This document shows positions 40,701-50,092 of a stretch of 64,000 nt of DNA, in pieces. Both the position numbers and the translations under genes were made by a program. Source of the DNA: Actinostola sp. cb2023 (taxonomy: Eukaryota; Cnidaria; Anthozoa; Actiniaria; Actinostolidae); the NCBI GenBank assembly GCA_033675265.1, contig JAUJYZ010001565.1:372501-436500 (forward strand), given 5' to 3'. How positions within the stretch are numbered: position 1 is the first letter of the stretch; each line of letters starts with the position of its first letter. The notes under the pieces are model-generated. The model was not told where the DNA came from. It saw only the letters and a program-made list of their open reading frames with translations, and searched no databases.

Positions 40701-43160
40701 GTTCTATTAATTCATAGTGTGCTGGAATTCACAAGAGTATGGAAACTCAAGACAATGGGGATGCATAATAAGATAAACAAGCCAGTAGAAAGAAAATCGT
40801 TGCCGATACTTCCCGAATTGAGATTAAAAACTGACAGCGTTATAAGTTTTCAATAAACTTGAAACTTGGAGACGGTGTTGGATATTAAATTTAAAAAACA
40901 TTCATCAATCGGATTTCATTTCGTGGCCACTTTAGTAGTCACAGAGAATAATTTCACAAAAATGACAAAAAGACACATTTACTTTGAGGCGGTTTTCTCG
41001 AAATCATATTTAGCGATCTCCTTTAATTCTTCGCAGAAGTATGTTCAATGGCACAGGAATGATGTAAGTGCAAAATGCGTTACATTGCATCTTAAATGCG
41101 CGGATAGTGACAAACTGATTCAATTGTTTTGTTTTGGCTGTATTTTTGTACCTAAAAAAATCATCTTAAAATTTCTCGAAAACGCTCTCTTAGAATTTCT
41201 TTAGACTTCGTCGATCTTAAGGCAATCATGTCAGCAATGCATACTGAGAAGGGTTTTCCCCAAAGTTGCCTCGAAGGCAAGAAACTACGCTTTAAATAAA
41301 AAGGGTGATGGCGTCACCACGTTGCTATGGTAATCCCGATGTCCATAAAACTTACCTCATCTCACACTTTCATCTTTCACAAGCACAGCTGTAACAGTCG
41401 CTTTACTTTGAGATTGTTTCCAGTAGTGTGCTAGCGGCTTAAAGTGGAGAGGTATCGTGACTCAAAAACCCCATCGAGTCACCTTAAAGCGGGCTAACGC
41501 CAGCAAAGTTGGTAGAAATATTTAGTACAGTATAATGTTTATCTTAGTCTTAGGTTTGTTGTTTGTAAGTTTTGCTTCATTTAATAAGTTAGGAAACTCA
41601 AAATAGTATTATTTAATTACCCATAATGCACCCGATATATTGATATATTAATATATCGTGGCGGCCAGAATTTTTGCAAATGACTGTATTTGAAATAGGT
41701 GTATCTACAGTTGTTGGGTGGGTGAGATAGGCATAGTGGTTAAGGTTAGGTGGATAAATAGGATATATGGTGGATAGGTGGGCGGTAGGTTGATAGGTTA
41801 GGTAGATAGGTAGATAGGTAGGATATATGGTGGGTAGGTGGGCGGTAGGTAGATAGGTTAGGTAGATAGGTAGGATATATGGTGGGTAGGTGGGCGGTAG
41901 GTTGATAGGTTAGGTAGATAGGTAGGATATATGGTGGGTAGGTGGGCGGTAGGTAGATAGGTTAGGTAGATAGGTAGGATATATGGTTGGTAGGTGGGCG
42001 GTAGGTATGGTGAGTAGGTGGGCGGTATAGGTAGATAGGTTAGGTAGATAGGTAGGATATATGGTGGGTAGGTGGGCGGTAGGTTAGGTAGATAGGTAGG
42101 ATATATGGTGGGTAAGTGGGGGCGTAGTAGGTAGATAGGTTAAGTAGATAGGTAGGATATATGGTGGGTAAGTGGGCGGTAGGTAGATAGGTTAAGTAGA
42201 TAGGTAGGATATATGGTGGGTAAGTGGGCGGTAGGTAGATAGATAGGTTAGGTAGATAGGTAGGATATATGGTGGGTAAGTGGGCGGTAGGTAGATAGGT
42301 TAAGTAGATAGGTAGGATATATAGTGGGTAAGTGGGCGGTAGGTAGATAGGTTAGGTAGATAGATAGGATATGGTGGGTAGGTGGGCGGTAGGTAGATAG
42401 ATAGGTTAGGTAGATAGGTAGGACATATGGTGGGTAGGTGGGCGGTAGGTAGATTGGTTAAGTAGATAGGTAGGATATATGGTGGGTAAGTGGGCGGTAT
42501 ATAGGTAGATAGGTTAGGTAGATAGGTAGGATATATGGTGGATAAGTGGGCGGTAGGTAGATAGGTTAAGTAGATAGGTTAAGTAGATAGGTAGGATATA
42601 TGGTGGGTAAGTGGGCGGTAGGTAGATAGGTTAGGTAGATAGGTTAGGTAGATAGATAGGTAGGATATATGGTGGGTAAGTGGGCGGTAGGTAGATATAG
42701 GTAGATAGGTTAGGTAGATAGGATAGGTTAGGTAGATATAGGTTAGGTAGATAGGTTAGGTAGATAGGTTAGGTAGATAGGTTAGGTAGATAGGTTAGGT
42801 AGATAGGTTAGGTAGATAGGTTAGGTAGATAGGTTAGGTAGATAGGTTAGGTAGATAGGTTAGGTAGATAGGTTAGGTAGATAGGTTAGGTAGATAGGTT
42901 AGGTAGATAGGTTAGGTAGATAGGTTAGGTAGATAGGTTAGGTAGATAGGTTTGGTAGATAGGTTTGGTATAGTATTGGTAATTAGGGTACAGTAGTTAG
43001 TGGTGTTTCGTAACCAACCCGGCTTCCTTGGCAGGACATGCAAGGGCAACTACAATGTACTACACGACTTCGCCGTTTTATGGAGGACACAAGCAGAGAA
43101 CGAGGCAGTGAACAGCACCATGGCCATTGTCATCGATCCTCGACCGCACCATCAACGTAA
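27882..43160 (+). CDS. MCOLN: mucolipin (TRPML) cation channel, complete, 12 exons
   Basis: Mucolipins are endolysosomal Ca2+/Fe2+-permeable channels gated by PI(3,5)P2. Exons: 27882-28220, 28391-28558, 28987-29143, 29736-29805, 30404-30500, 31050-31161, 31518-31633, 32496-32645, 37148-37249, 37950-38072, 38880-39086, 43035-43160. All are GT-AG with matching phases and give 588 codons plus TAA, close to human TRPML1 (580). Visible features: a polybasic stretch KARKRKPWKL (residues 91-100) before S1; a lumenal domain with two cysteine pairs at 197/223 and 271/302, spaced as in the family; S2 VVVIVICLLSLILCLRS; S4 exon DREYYDICSLLLGIAVLLVW; pore motif NGDDM (494-498); S6 YVVLSLFIGIISDTYERLK; a 41-residue tail. 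The ATG at 27882 (context AAAATGA) is preferred to the upstream in-frame TTG. Introns 3-12 hold arrays and MITEs. Confidence 0.95.
28683..28713. repeat. poly-G tract, 31 bp
   Basis: An uninterrupted run of G in mucolipin intron 2. Confidence 0.95.
29311..29524. mobile_element. MITE family A, copy 2 (214 bp)
   Basis: Same TA flanks and CACCTATTTC / GAAATAGGTG ends as 8470-8719. The internal segment (CACGACCTTTAGGCGAAGAC) is in the opposite orientation relative to copy 1. In mucolipin intron 3. Confidence 0.88.
29940..30324 (+). repeat. (CCTT)n array
   Basis: About 385 bp of CCTT repeats, pyrimidine on the sense strand, in mucolipin intron 4; it ends 79 bp before exon 5. Confidence 0.95.
30744..31020. 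mobile_element. 277-bp MITE with CCGTATTTCC ends, TA-flanked
   Basis: Ends CCGTATTTCCTTGATTAAG / CTTAGTCGAGGAAATACGG are flanked by TA. Internal GGGCGCTTAATCGA blocks repeat in both halves. In mucolipin intron 5, ending just before exon 6. Confidence 0.8.
31321..31347. repeat. poly-C tract, 27 bp
   Basis: An uninterrupted run of C in mucolipin intron 6. Confidence 0.95.
32071..32144. repeat. short hairpin
   Basis: Inverted arms CATGCTCGAGAATCCAGC / GCTGGATTCTCGAGCATG with a loop of about 30 bp that is itself partly paired, in mucolipin intron 7. Confidence 0.75.
32808..37205 (+). repeat. 85-bp minisatellite built from a splice acceptor plus exon fragment (~50 copies)
   Basis: The array lies in mucolipin intron 8. 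Each 85-bp unit consists of 27 bp of intron end (TAATCAAACTACACCTTACC, then CCACCAG) and 58 bp identical or nearly identical to the start of exon 9 (from GACAGAGAG to TTGCTTGTTT). Some copies are 89 bp because of a TATA insertion after GAGAG, which would shift the exon frame. The most 5' copy has CCGGG in place of CCAGG, so its AG is lost, and a 5-bp deletion. The other copies inspected keep CCCCACCAG. The last copy is the functional exon 9. Confidence 0.95.
37148..37249 (+). CDS. MCOLN: mucolipin exon 9 (S4 region), source of the 85-bp array
   Basis: The exon is 102 nt, 34 codons, phase 0 on both sides: DREYYDICSLLLGIAVLLVW followed by CGLLRFLEYFPQYN. Acceptor is CCCCACCAG, donor is GTGAGT at 37250. 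Its first 58 nt, together with the preceding 27 nt of intron, are the unit amplified about 50 times immediately upstream. Only this last copy continues into the unique 44 nt that reach a splice donor, so it is the only copy that can be a complete exon. Confidence 0.92.
37303..37475. mobile_element. 173-bp MITE with AAGGCCCAGACAC ends
   Basis: Ends AAGGCCCAGACACACG / CGTGTGTCTGGGCCTT, and an internal inverted pair built from TTGCGCGCAAC and GTAGAACTC-like blocks. Lies 53 bp beyond the exon 9 donor of mucolipin. Confidence 0.8.
37660..37895. repeat. (ATT)n microsatellite
   Basis: About 235 bp of TAT/ATT repeats in mucolipin intron 9, 55 bp before exon 10. Confidence 0.95.
38160..38568 (+). repeat. 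13-bp pyrimidine minisatellite
   Basis: The unit is CTTTCTCCCTTTC, about 30 copies, pyrimidine on the sense strand, in mucolipin intron 10. Overlapping ORFs are artefacts. Confidence 0.93.
39251..41701. mobile_element. MITE family A, copy 3, interrupted by a foldback element
   Basis: TA-flanked ends CACCTATTTCAAATAACG and TTTGAAATAGGTG. The element itself is about 260 bp with a long internal inverted repeat (GTCGCGTTCAAAGCAACAAC); it is split at a TA by a 2.2 kb insertion. In the last intron of mucolipin. Confidence 0.85.
39494..41686. mobile_element. 2.19 kb foldback element nested in a MITE
   Basis: Two roughly 1 kb inverted arms start CAGTCATTTGCAAAAATTCT and end with its complement, flanked by TA, around a centre near 40550. 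Removing it and one TA restores the host MITE end ACGTTATTTGAAATAGG. Each arm contains the same ~93-codon open frame (39868-40149 minus, ~40920-41204 plus); no known transposase motif is visible. Arms differ by scattered substitutions and about 120 bp extra in the right arm. Confidence 0.85.
41750..42975. repeat. GATAGGTTAGG-type minisatellite
   Basis: The left part has units of about 55-60 bp (GGTAGATAGGTTAGGTAGAT, GGATATATGGTGGGTAAG). The right part (about 42690-42960) is a pure 13-bp GGTTAGGTAGATA repeat. It ends about 60 bp before the terminal exon of mucolipin. Confidence 0.93.
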
Positions 43161-43340
43161 GAACACTATAAAAATCAGCAAGGGAGGGGAGGATGAAGGA
43201 CGTACAATAAGACACCACATATACCAAGACGTCAGTAAGGGAGGGGAGGGTAAAATTCCCAACGAATTCCAAATGTTTCAGTAGCGCACTTTTTCTCCAG
43301 TAAAACATAGTTAGTGCAGGTTTCGTGTGACTGTGAAAAA

Positions 43341-43450
43341 CCACGGCGCACGGTCACGGCACGGTCACGGCACGGCACGGTCACGGCACGGCACGGCACC
43401 TAAAACATCACGTTCACGTCGCGACGTACACGTCCGTGCCCGTACGTTTT
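43341..43450. repeat. CACGGCACGGT repeats
   Basis: Short tandem CACGGCACGGT and related CGTCCGTGC blocks, GC-rich, within the probable mucolipin 3' UTR or just past it. Confidence 0.8.
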
Positions 43451-43559
43451 TCATAGTCATACGAAATCCGCTCTATTGCATTCAGTGTTGTACTCTTTGA
43501 TTAACGATGTTCTTATATACTGCATGTGGTACCTTTCAGGTGTCGCCGCACAGCATCCA

Positions 43560-43810
43560 ATACAACAGCTGATTCTGCATTGCGACGGTTATCCATGGAC
43601 TCGACAGGAGTAGAATGATGTGTGTTACCGTGGAAACACAGTGGGGGAGGGGGCACTGCGACGGTTATCCATGGACTCGACAGGAGTAGAATGATGTGTG
43701 TTACCGTGGAAATTAACACGTACAATGGGGGAGGGGGGCACTGCGACGATATCCATCGACTCTATATACCTAATGATATACATAGTGGGGGAGGGAAGGG
43801 GACAGTTTTT
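43560..43810. repeat. ~90-bp tandem repeat, 2.7 copies
   Basis: Units carry CACTGCGACGGTTATCC, GAATGATGTGTGTTACCGTG and a GTGGGGGAGGGGG tract. Confidence 0.85.
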
Positions 43811-44163
43811 TCTATGTACATTATAACCCTCTTTATACAATTGACATTCTTCTATTCATTCGTTAAATAATTTTAGTGAGAGAACTTAGAAATATAACAA
43901 TAAATGTAGTTTCAAAGATGAAAAGACACTTTTGAGTTTGAATTTCGACATCGTCTACTGTCATCATCAGTGACACTACCTTTTGGTAAACAATAAATTA
44001 ATGTCATATAATTTTACAGTTAGATTTATAGAATCATCGTTTGAAATAAAAAAACAATCACTAATGCATCCCTGTATTAAATGATTTTGATTTTCGCGTT
44101 CTGTCAGCTCTTCCCGTTAGTTCTCACCCGAGTGGAATGATACGATGGGTTTCCTGTGGTAGA

Positions 44164-44748
44164 TAGGCATAAGTAGATTGTGCTAGTAAATTTGGGAAAA
44201 GTTGCTTGAAAATATAGCCAAAAGTTGCTCTAAAGTTGCTAATATATCCAAAAGTTGCCACCACAATTTAAAAAAGTTGCTTGCTCTCTAGAGTCGTTTG
44301 TTCTAGATAAATGCTCAAAACATGTTTGTTTGTTTACAAGTTTTCATTTCAACAATTTCATTAAATATTCTTCCAATCATTAAAAGCACTACAGCAAAGA
44401 TGGCCGGCGGCAATTCATATTGCAGCGAATAACCGCTGGATATTTAAGCGCCCGTTATAAATATAGCCGCTGTCCAGATTTCGTGGGCACACGTAAAGCG
44501 AGTGAGTCCAGAGCCATTTGGGAGCCATTTATGGGATCCTGCCTAGTTTTAATAAAATCTGCTTTGATAAAATTATTTTTTAGATGAAATAACGAACTTT
44601 TTGATGGTTTGGATCGATTTTATACCAATTTGTTGCTCAAAAGTTGCCAAGGAAGGCAAAAGTTGCCCTAGGTTGCTGGTCCTACAAAAAGTTGCTCAAA
44701 ACGCCAAAAGTTGCTCAAAAGTTGCCGAGCACAATCTACTTATGCCTA
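44164..44748. mobile_element. 585-bp hAT-type non-autonomous element
   Basis: Perfect inverted ends TAGGCATAAGTAGATTGTGC and complement are flanked by the 8-bp direct repeat GTGGTAGA on both sides, the target-site size of hAT transposons. The interior has many AAAAGTTGCT repeats and no transposase. Confidence 0.88.
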
Positions 44749-45756
44749 GTGGTAGACCACACATGATAACATATTTGGGCTCCCTGTGGTACTAATTAAG
44801 CTGGTGAAAATCAAGGACAATGAGAGAAAGTTGAGTGTTTTATTGAACGGCGTAGCAAGTGCGGCGGAGATACATTCATCCATTGATATGATTGTACAAT
44901 CACTGATTGGTAGCTATGGTTACAAAGCATGGTAGCCATGGTTACACAGCACGCTGTGACGTGAGTTGTTGAAAATAACATCGCACCGTCTTCACTCAAC
45001 TGACAATAACAGACGAAAATGTCAACAGGATTTAAACAAAACGTCCTATGAAACTACCCAGTGATGCATTCTGGGACACCACAGGGTCACCCCAGTGCAT
45101 CATGGTCAACTATCCAAGAGTACAAAACTCGAATTTTCTAAACACGTGTTACGGCGACCTGGTACTTTGAGAAACAAAACAGGTCGAAAATATATTGATT
45201 CATTTTCAACAACTCTGCATCAGAAAACCGTGGTAATTTATAGGTTTAGATTTCATTTCGAAGGGGGAAAACGTACAGAGAAAGTCGCATTATCAAGCAT
45301 GTTTCCCCCCTCCCCTCCCCCCAACTACAGCGATAGATTTGCAAGCTGTAAATTACCACGGTGTAACATGACAGATAAATAAACTATTTCAATCACGAAT
45401 AAGGAAATCATAAGTTAAGAACTGATGTCCACCCGTAAATAGGTGGGGTTTGCTCACCTACTGGCAGAGATGACGACCAATACATATCTATCTTACTGCA
45501 CGCGAACAGTTGAACACCAGTTGAGAATTAGCAAACATTTTTGAGAGAGAAAACCCGTAAAGAAACTTGTGAAGAGAATTCCTGTTATATACCGTAACTT
45601 CGTAAACACATCGGGCGGCCGTCGATTTTCACTCGGCATTCCCCGAACTATTGCAGCTTATTTCGCACCGTCATCTCTGTCAGTAAGGTGAACATGTAAT
45701 TTTACACAATCCCAATTCGTCATTGGAATCTTTAAAATATTCGTTGTTCTTATGCA

Positions 45757-46062
45757 GAAAAATGAGCACGAGAGACGAGCACGAGAGACGAGCACGAGAG
45801 ACGAGCACGAGAGACGAGCAAGAGACGAGCACGAGAGACGAGCACGAGACGAGCACGAGACGAGCAAGAGAGACGAGCAAGAGAGACGAGCGAGACGAGC
45901 AAGAGACGAGCACGAGAGACGAGCAAGAGAGACGAGCAAGAGAGACGAGCAAGAGAGACGAGCAAGAGAGACGAGCAAGAGAGACGAGCAAGAGAGACGA
46001 GCAAGAGAGACGAGCACGAGAGACGAGCAAGAGAGACGAGCACGAGAGACGAGCAAGAGAGC
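45757..46062. repeat. GAGACGAGCAC minisatellite
   Basis: About 300 bp of AGAGACGAGCACG/AGAGACGAGCAAG units (13 bp with 9-bp variants). The RRARETSTRDEHE-type ORFs are repeat translations. Confidence 0.93.
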
Positions 46063-46852
46063 TGATTGTCGAGGAGATGGGAGAGGGATTTTTCTCTGGA
46101 TAAGAACAAAATTAAATGTGTCAGTAACGTGAGCTCTGCAGAACCAAAGCGTGTTACAAAGAGCGATCAATTGAGCGAATTCATTGGTGCGTTTGCTTTG
46201 ATAAAACCAAAGTACGCATGCGTGATGCATTGCTAAATCAATGCTAATTAGCGTGAACCTTGTAGAACCAAAGGTCACGCAATCAAGACGAACGGCGACA
46301 GAGTGGATTCACAAAATAGAACCCCCCCTTGAATTGATCACTACACCCTTACAGTAATGGCGTACAACGCGCAAAGCCAGTCTACTTCACAGCCAGGGAT
46401 TGTCACGCAACGCGTTACCTTCACAAAAGGCTGCATTGCGTGACGGGCTTTAAAATGGTTGCGAAGGAGGCCAGCCAGCTCGAGAAAACGATTAATTCGC
46501 GATTTTGGATTCTCGGGTAATGAGTAAGCCAATCAGCGTGATGTTTAGTGCTGGGCGATGCGGTGTCACTATCGATAGGTAAGCAGGTCATGTCACCATT
46601 CAATGCCAAGCATCCTTCTCGAACGATCAAACGTTCTTGTTACTCGGGCTGCCTTTAGAAGGCCATGTGAATGTTTGATCAAACGAGAAGTCAGCAATGA
46701 CTTAAGCTGCAATTACGGCTTTAAATCAAGCTCACTACAGCATTTAGAAGCGCTAAAAATGGCGCGAAAAGGTTTACTGTAAAACGAGTAAACCATGAAA
46801 TAAGCGCAAATAACGCGCAATTAGTAATTGATTTGCCATGCACTGTAAAATC

Positions 46853-46980
46853 AATGCAGCAAGCTATCGTGGGCATTGTACAATCAATGCATAGAGCCAA
46901 TAACAAGCAAAGCGGCGCATTGTACAATCAATGCATACGAGCCAATAACAAGCAAAGCGGTGCATTGCACAATCAATGCT
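46853..46980. repeat. ~58-bp tandem repeat, 2.3 copies
   Basis: Units contain CAATCAATGCATA, GAGCCAATAACAAGCAAAGC and GGCGCATTGTA. Confidence 0.8.
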
Positions 46981-47097
46981 TCGATAGATAACCGACATCA
47001 AGTCAGCTCTATCTGATATAATAATACGCGCCACTTAGTACGCAAATCCTCAAGCCAGTAGCTCCATAACGTGCAGACTGGTCCATGCTGTATCGAA

Positions 47098-47194
47098 CTA
47101 CATGGATGAGTGACCCACTCGTTTGTATCTTAGATTGGGTAATGTCGACGTGGAGGTACTTGGACCAAACACAGTATCTTCGTCCTCCGATGTC
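47098..47194 (-). CDS. p53: p53-family terminal coding exon
   Basis: One nt completes the split codon, then 31 codons from TSEDEDTVFGPSTSTS to LRYKRVGHSSM and TAG. The acceptor is CTATTTGTACAG on the minus strand, and phase matches the preceding donor. The acidic/Ser-Thr tail has no SAM-like sequence. I recognise no homologue for the tail itself. Confidence 0.75.
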
Positions 47195-50054
47195 CTGTAC
47201 AAATAGTTCACGTTATGAGTCAGTATAGAGTCGTTTTCGTATGAGTGGGAACCCTGTGGTACCGTGACACTCAAATGGCTTCCTTTTCAAACCAGTCAAA
47301 AAATGTGCAGATGCATCTCATTCAATTAAACTCTTTCAATACGGCAAGGCGCGGTGACGATGCGGTAACTTTCCCACTCATACCAAAATGACTCTAAATG
47401 ATTCAACGACTAAAATTATCGTCCGCGTCTACTTCAGTGTTACTAAAGTGGATAGGAATTGACGCAGATAAAGAACTCTTTCCATTTGAAAAAAGGACAT
47501 ATCGCAAGTCCCAACTACCTCCTCCTGGCGCTAATTTTTATGTTTCCATTTGAATGGTCAAGTCTACAAAAATGACACGTCACAAGTCCCAACTACCTCC
47601 CCCTGGTGCTAATTTATATGTTTCCATTTGAATGGTCAAGTCTACAAAAATGACACGTCACAAGTCCCAACTACCTCCCCCTGGCGCTAATTTATATTGA
47701 CTTGCGTTGCTCTTGATCGTACTCAAATTTGTACTCAAGTTTTTCACAGTTTGGAAATGCCTCACGAACACGTGAAGTTTGAACTGAAGACCGTTTAGTG
47801 GCCCAGTGTGCCAGGAAAAGTATTCTATACCGTGATAAAGACTTCCTGGACAATGTGGGTACATAACAACTTACTGTGTGCGCGTCTCAGTGGATTCCAT
47901 AAAGTTACTTTCGATCTGCTCTTTCATCAACATTAACGCGTTATACACGCGCATATCTTTACCCTGAAGACAGACAGACAGTATAAGTATAACGTTATAT
48001 AAAGCGGGAAGAATCATAAAAAGAGCGGAAATTGACTTTTTTTTGCATTCCATTAATTTAATATTCCACAAAATTCAGGTCAAATAGAGCAACCAAGAGA
48101 ACGATTTTTAATACGTTTCAAAGCAAGTCTTCAAAAAGCACCTTTAGAAATGCAAACATAGTGAAATAATCATCTACAATTGCCATTTTACAAAACAAGT
48201 TTAATTTTTCTTCCACTATTGAAAGTATAAAGTATGAGATCAGGAAATTGCTTGATGAATTATCTAATAGGATGGTCGCTAGAAGCGAGCCACGATACTG
48301 GGATTTTCTTGAATTCATGTCAATGGGACTGGGATTTTTGAAAAAAATGGACTGGGAAATGGGATTTGGGAAATGGAAATGGGATTTGTTGGGATTTCAG
48401 AAAGACAGTCACAGAATGAACAACACCCCCCTGGGCCGACTTACAGAGATCGTCCAATCTTTGTCTTCATCATCTCCACTGGATATCGCTCTCTGTTTCT
48501 TGGAGGATTTCCCTTGTCCTGAAACACAACCATTTCGATTAGAATACTCATGTTGTGACGCATCGTCATGCAGGGTCTACTGAAACGAGTGGAAGACTAG
48601 GTTCGAATTGCGACCGCAAAGCATCTACGGATTGTTTGGATGGACAGGTCCGCCATATTGAATGTACTCTAGAGCTTATAACGCCTCATCATTTTAAAGT
48701 GCCTATCACCCCTGTGAGATTGTTTTGAAAATCTATTCAATATAAGCTGAATAGTTGGTGGGTTCAGTATTTTGTGATTTGAACCTTGCGTTCATGAGTT
48801 ATAGAGGTTTGAAATCTCAATATGCAAATTTGATGACGTCTACTAAGACTTCATTTATTATACAAAAACGCCCTTGTGCTGATTATTGACATTTGAAAAC
48901 TTACAGAATATTTTCACAGTCTTTATAAATGATTTTATACTTTTTCCCCATTTCAAAAAAATAAGCTCTTCTTGATAAAGTCTAAATAAGTTCTGGCGAA
49001 TTCCTTAGTAGACGTCATCAAATTTGCATATTGAGATTTCAAACCTCTATAACTCATAAACGCAAGGTTCAAATCACAAAATACTGAACCCACCAACTAT
49101 TCAGCTTATATTGAATATATTTTTAAAACAATCTCATAGAGGTGATAGGCACTTTAACTGCTGTGTTCCTGGTTGCTGCAACAGCTTCCAAAATGCGCTT
49201 TTAAAATCTTCAACAAAGCACGCCACGTGATCTTCCGAACAATCCACCTAGTCTACCGCTCTCTTTGTTAAGCCTATGTATCGACCCTAACCTTTCTTTC
49301 TCTTGGAAGAAACAGATGTCGATGAAACACCAGACAAACTCTCGTTTGACTTACGGTCACGCCCAGGACATGCGCACACTCTGATCTCCACAACACGACG
49401 ACCAAGCGTAAGACCGCTGTAACAATGCAAACAAACAGTTGGCAATGCTTTCCATGCACTTTAAAGCCTGGCTCACGCTAGCGTCGGAAGCGGAATCGGA
49501 ATCGTAAGAGGAGCTTATGACCAGTGTGAACTAATAGGAGTGTGAATCGTAAGAGGAGCTTATGACCAGTGTGAGCTAATAATCGGAATCGGAAGCAAAA
49601 GGAAGAAGGAATCGGAATCGGAAGGATCAGGTTTTCTTATTCTTACGATTCTTACGAGGCTTGCGTTGTTTGATTCACACTAGATCGTAAGCTTCTTGCG
49701 ATTACCGGATTGCAATTCCGCTTCCGACGCTAATGTGAACCAGCCTTAACAATCGACCTTCGGGGCCCGTCGTCAGAGTAAAAAAAATCTAGGGAAACGC
49801 TTGAAGACCACGTAGACTAACGGCAGCAAACAATGACTTGCGGGATACCGGTGCGATGCTCTACCAACTGACATTACTGCCGCAACTAAGCACGTACTAA
49901 GTTGTCTGACGACAGAATTATTTTGTGTTACAATGTATCAAGATTACTCCTGCCCCAAGAACCACCCCAAAGTCTATACTCCCCAAATCCCAACATAGCA
50001 GTTTACATGGGTTGTAAACACTACTTGAAGACCTGGTTCAGCTTTTGAAGACCT

Positions 50055-50092
<38 letters not shown>

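Larger units (their letters stand above)
43161..47097. other. tail-to-tail interval between mucolipin and the p53-family gene
   Basis: It holds 3' UTRs plus repeats; I see no coding exon. Plus-strand AATAAA at about 43899 and 43989 could serve mucolipin. On the minus strand, AATAAA near 44835 (plus-strand TTTATT) could serve the p53-family gene, with a 3' UTR of over 2 kb. Poly(A) assignments are guesses. Confidence 0.45.

Noticed and set aside
43000..43284. 94-codon ORF starting MVFRNQPGFLG
   Set aside because: Wrong frame: the mucolipin tail uses the acceptor at 43034 and phase 0, ending at 43160.
44811..44999. Small minus-strand ORF (62 codons)
   Set aside because: No splice evidence or recognisable similarity; it probably lies in a p53-family 3' UTR or intergenic DNA.
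45658..46278. Ser/Arg-rich ORFs resembling SR splicing factors
   Set aside because: Pure translation of the GAGACGAGCAC minisatellite in several frames.
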